Part shown: positions 19,288 through 20,121 of the stretch, piece by piece
How positions within the stretch are numbered: the first letter of the stretch is position 1
How the letters are laid out: every line of letters begins with the position of its first letter
Origin: Chara braunii
Lineage: Eukaryota; Streptophyta; Charophyceae; Charales; Characeae
Direction: 5' to 3'
Length of the DNA: 20,121 nucleotides
Assembly: GCA_003427395.1 (NCBI GenBank)
Contig: BFEA01000323.1
Span: forward strand, 1,487,811 to 1,507,931
Made by a program: the position numbers and the translations under genes
Notes under the pieces: model-generated
Database searches by the model: none
Told to the model about the DNA's origin: nothing
What the model saw: the letters and a program-made list of their open reading frames with translations, nothing else

Positions 19288-19328
19288 CTTCAAGTCATAA
19301 AATGGGTATGGGTCATCCACCTTCCACA
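19288..19328 (-). CDS. Putative internal exon, 41 nt, of an unrecognised host gene
   Basis: On the minus strand a pyrimidine-rich acceptor with a TTTAAC branch-like motif (ending CTTATAG at 19329) precedes an exon coding WKVDDPYPFYDLK and ending AAG|GTATTG. It enters in phase 2 and leaves in phase 0, which fits the exon at 19062. The other two frames hit stops. Very short, so the support is mainly the splice sites and the phase agreement. Confidence 0.35.
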
Positions 19329-19509
19329 CTATAAGCAAGCAGTTGTTAAAGCAAATACCTTGACAAAAATATAATTTTGTGCTTTGTACATGCCGCACAA
19401 AGGATGAAAAAACATTTTGTTTGAGTGTTGTGAGCAATGAAACATCTATAAGTGATTATTTATGAGTTTCGACCGCACAAATGCACCTCTGATCAAGTTC
19501 ACCAGCCCG

Positions 19510-19545
19510 TACGTACGGAGGTCCCTGGACAGACCTCCGTACGTA
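19510..19545. repeat. Perfect 14-bp hairpin in a GC-rich block
   Basis: TACGTACGGAGGTC (19510-19523), an 8-nt loop, then its exact complement (19532-19545). The block 19505-19600 is GC-rich within AT-rich DNA and also holds the palindrome CCCGTACGGG at 19560-19569 and two flanking GGGGTCC. The CGTACGGRGGTCC motif thus occurs three times, once inverted. It may be the end of a DNA transposon or MITE. Confidence 0.85.
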
Positions 19546-19604
19546 AGGGCGTTCGGGGTCCCGTACGGGGTCCAAACCCGACGGCGTTTGTCCCCCGCCA
19601 AAAA

Positions 19605-19965
19605 TTATTTCGGGGCCTGAACTTAATTATTTTCTTTCTGCATTTTTTTTGTGAGTTCTCTATAACGTGAGGTACATGCCTGTAAATTTTCAAGTCATTT
19701 GGCTTAGCCAAATAAGAATTAAAAATCGCCAAAGATGGCGGTGTCAAAACGTGCTCGCCCACTTATTTTTTCACTTTTTACTTTTTGTTTTCACTTTAGT
19801 TCGGGGTCTAAACAATTTTATTATTTTTTGAAACTTTTTTAGTGGGTTTTGTGTTATGTGAAGTAAACATCTGTAAATTTTCAGGGCATTTAGCTATGCC
19901 AAAAAAAAAAAAAAAATCGCCAAAGATGGCGGTGTCGAAAACATGCTCGCGCACTCACTACATTT
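19605..19965 (+). repeat. Tandem repeat, two units of 191 bp
   Basis: TTCGGGGCCTGAAC (19610) and TTCGGGGTCTAAAC (about 19800) start the units. CTGTAAATTTTCA and TCGCCAAAGATGGCGGTGTC recur 191 bases apart (19726 and 19917), each unit ending with TGCTCGCSCACT. The 14-mer CGCCAAAGATGGCG, a 5-bp stem with AAGA loop, is identical in both. Unit 1 also has ATTTGGC-TTA-GCCAAAT, which is eroded in unit 2, where an A16 run has grown. Confidence 0.8.
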
Positions 19966-20121
19966 AATTCTCTTTTTATTTTTATTATTAGTATTTGTTT
20001 TTCGTATTTTATTTTTATTTCAAATTTGGTAAGGAATTAGGATGTAATGCTAAGGCAAATCTTGTTTAATTTATGTTTCTCCATAACATATCTTGTTTTC
20101 AGATTTTTCTAATTAACTTTT

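Overview
The window looks like nuclear DNA of a land plant. No bacterial-type gene is visible. The only large coding signal is a decayed L1-type LINE with the plant-style layout: an ORF1 with a DUF4283-like region and a zinc knuckle, then an ORF2 with APE endonuclease, reverse transcriptase and zf-RVT. The rest is AT-rich, with poly(A)/poly(T) tracts, diverged tandem repeats and a few exon-like pieces with plant-type splice sites. I cannot name the species. I see no rRNA, tRNA, CRISPR or viral gene.

Positions 1 to about 9300 hold one nearly full-length LINE on the minus strand. Its 5' end lies at high coordinates. ORF1 runs from 8934 to 4886 (about 1349 codons), ORF2 from about 4787 to 334 (about 1480 codons), and the 3' UTR fills 333-1. 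The window starts only about a dozen bases short of the element's expected poly(A) tail. The copy is dead: ORF1 has eight internal stops and a shift in a C7 tract; ORF2 has seven stops, four frame changes and a deletion in the endonuclease.

Positions 9300-12480 hold a possible LINE promoter or flank with a 49-bp tandem repeat and a TATA-like box, then homopolymer tracts. A second copy of the same LINE family lies at 11136-11686: 5'-truncated, minus strand, with a 24-nt poly(A) tail and a perfect 13-bp target-site duplication. It is inserted next to an array of short repeats with the core GGACCCCACAG. This sibling proves the family's 3' end and lets its 3' UTR be compared with that of the large copy.

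The comparison gives the most interesting result. A 19-nt stem-loop (6-bp stem, 7-nt loop, consensus loop CCCGRTT) occurs five times in the window: once in the large LINE's 3' UTR, three times in the truncated copy, and once on the plus strand at 14389-14407, upstream of another poly(A) run. Two stem pairs change in a compensated way, so the structure itself appears to be conserved. It is a candidate reverse-transcriptase recognition element.

Positions 12480-20121 are mostly non-coding. They hold a tandem array of about 450-bp period (13137-14200), diverged repeats of about 100 and 120 bp (17083-17420, 17785-18420), a 74-nt poly(A) containing the only N, and a GC-rich 14-bp hairpin next to a 191-bp tandem repeat (19505-19965). 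Three minus-strand exon-like segments between 19328 and 18760 join in phase across good splice sites and probably belong to an unrecognised host gene or gene remnant.
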